The position numbers and the translations under genes are program-made. A model generated the notes under the pieces. The model was not told the DNA's origin. It saw only the letters and a list, made by a program, of their open reading frames with translations, and searched no databases. This document shows, piece by piece, positions 63,106-64,000 of a DNA stretch of 64,000 nt (positions within the stretch are counted from its first letter, which is position 1; each line of letters starts with the position of its first letter). The stretch is from Flavobacterium johnsoniae UW101 (GTDB lineage: Bacteria > Bacteroidota > Bacteroidia > Flavobacteriales > Flavobacteriaceae): positions 3,100,001 to 3,164,000 of the forward strand of contig NC_009441.1 of the NCBI RefSeq assembly GCF_000016645.1, written 5' to 3'.

Positions 63106-64000
63106 ATGAAAACGAAATACCAATTTACTGCATTTCTATGTGTGATGGGGCTGCTTTCCTACGGCCAGAAAGGCATACCTCCTAAAGAAGATACCAAGAA
63201 AGTGACCATTACCAATTTCCCTACCCATCTTGAGTACAGTTCCTCACTCTCATCGAGCCTTAAAACGGCAAATGGATGGCAGGCGACCCCTGCCGCGATG
63301 GGACTTGGAAAACCAAGGATGCTGTACATCGGCAAAAAAGGCCAGCTCTATGTTACAAGACGCGATGCGGGAGATGTGCTGATGCTGACCGATACCAACA
63401 ACGACGGCAGGTTTGACGATATGACCCGTGTAGCTGATTTTCCAGGAGTACATGGCATTACGGCCAAAGATGATTTTATGTACCTGTGCAATAACAACAA
63501 AGTACTTAGATATGCATTAAATGCTGATGGAACTTTGGGCAAGGCCGCCGATACGCTGATTAAAGATCTGCCGAGCGGCGGGCAGCATGCGAACCGCACG
63601 ATGGATTTCGGGCCTGACGGCAAATTGTATATCTCAGTGGGAAGCGTCTGCAACGACTGTAAGGAAAGCGATAAGGAAACTGCCGCCATGCTGCAGGTGG
63701 ATCCGCAGACTTGGAAAAGAACGCTTTATGCGTCAGGGCTTCGAAATACCATCGGTTTTGACTGGCAGCCTCAGACCAAAGAAATGTGGGGTGTGGACAA
63801 CGGCGGAGACACTAAAGGAGACGACTGGCCTCCCGAAGAATTAAATAAGATTATTATGGGAGGCAATTACGGATTTCCTTTCGCCTACGGCAAGAAGGAA
63901 GTGGACCAGAGCAGGGAAGACCCTGTGGGCAATACCAAGGAGGGCTGGGTCAAACCAACTCAGGCATCTATACTGGATTTCCCGGCGCACAGCGCCCCTA
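63106..64000 (+). CDS. PQQ-type sugar dehydrogenase, partial (runs off the window)
   Basis: 298 residues from ATG 63106 with signal peptide YQFTAFLCVMGLLSYGQ. The soluble glucose/sorbosone dehydrogenase beta-propeller pattern is MLYIGKKGQLYVTRRDAGDV, DTNNDGRFDDM, ANRTMDFGPDGKLYISVGSV, LRNTIGFDWQPQTKEMWGVD and NGGDTKGDDWPPEELN. It is likely a periplasmic PQQ-dependent oxidase of sugars. The C-terminal part lies outside the window. Confidence 0.88.
   Translation, partial: MKTKYQFTAFLCVMGLLSYGQKGIPPKEDTKKVTITNFPTHLEYSSSLSSSLKTANGWQATPAAMGLGKPRMLYIGKKGQLYVTRRDAGDVLMLTDTNNDGRFDDMTRVADFPGVHGITAKDDFMYLCNNNKVLRYALNADGTLGKAADTLIKDLPSGGQHANRTMDFGPDGKLYISVGSVCNDCKESDKETAAMLQVDPQTWKRTLYASGLRNTIGFDWQPQTKEMWGVDNGGDTKGDDWPPEELNKIIMGGNYGFPFAYGKKEVDQSREDPVGNTKEGWVKPTQASILDFPAHSAP

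Noticed and set aside
1-64000. tRNA or rRNA genes
   Set aside because: No cloverleaf or rRNA signature was recognised on either strand; the GGGTTC at 6634 is part of a hairpin, not a T-arm.

Overview
The window is chromosomal DNA of a Flavobacterium-like member of the Bacteroidota. Three observations support this. Promoters fit the TTG-N19-TAnnTTTG pattern. A large secreted lyase carries a type IX secretion (T9SS) sorting tail. The left half is AT-rich with simple inverted repeats between genes. All calls are by eye from translated sequence and motif recognition; no database was searched.

Left arm (about 1-30.5 kb) is mostly core genome. It opens with an XRE regulator and then a polymorphic-toxin locus: a DUF4280 PAAR-like spike protein, a 789-aa effector with two peptidoglycan-cutting domains (GH19-like lysozyme plus LAS/MepA-like peptidase), a lipoprotein overlapping it by 4 bp (probable immunity), a displaced M15-peptidase C-terminus followed 11 bp later by a second lipoprotein, and a third decayed C-terminus. 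This looks like exchange of effector tips in a contractile-injection (T6SS subtype iii) setting. Next comes an untranslated stretch with four consecutive hairpins behind a Bacteroidota-type promoter and between two identical 15-bp repeats, a candidate structured RNA. Housekeeping genes follow: M14 peptidase, DEAD-box RNA helicase, PhnA, coaD, DUF421, ddl, PASTA protein, RluD-type pseudouridine synthase, ABC ATPase, sulfurtransferase, ThuA, alpha/beta hydrolase, MscS channel, PL1 lyase, thioesterase, Na+/H+ antiporter and dnaK.

Middle (30.5-43.2 kb) is an accessory island starting just after the dnaK terminator. It has a zinc-ribbon/double-HTH protein overlapping a tyrosine recombinase, a membrane protein, an excisionase-like HTH protein, two IS3-type transposases (one with two of three catalytic residues lost), a cold-shock protein, gene-poor DNA with a decayed repeat family, and an AAA-ATPase/subtilisin pair matching the IetAS anti-phage system. 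A GH65 gene is cut off at its 5' end at the ietAS side.

Right arm (43.2-64 kb) is visibly more GC-rich and dominated by stress-type genes: two DUF892 ferritin-like proteins, two SDR oxidoreductases, a FAD/Rieske oxidoreductase, a zinc alcohol dehydrogenase, small lipoproteins and a PQQ-type sugar dehydrogenase running off the end. It is littered with broken genes: GH65, xanthine dehydrogenase tail, catalase C-terminus, frameshifted corA, a dinB head abutting a response-regulator tail, and two genes interrupted by in-frame TAG codons. It reads as a stress-tolerance region that has been repeatedly rearranged.
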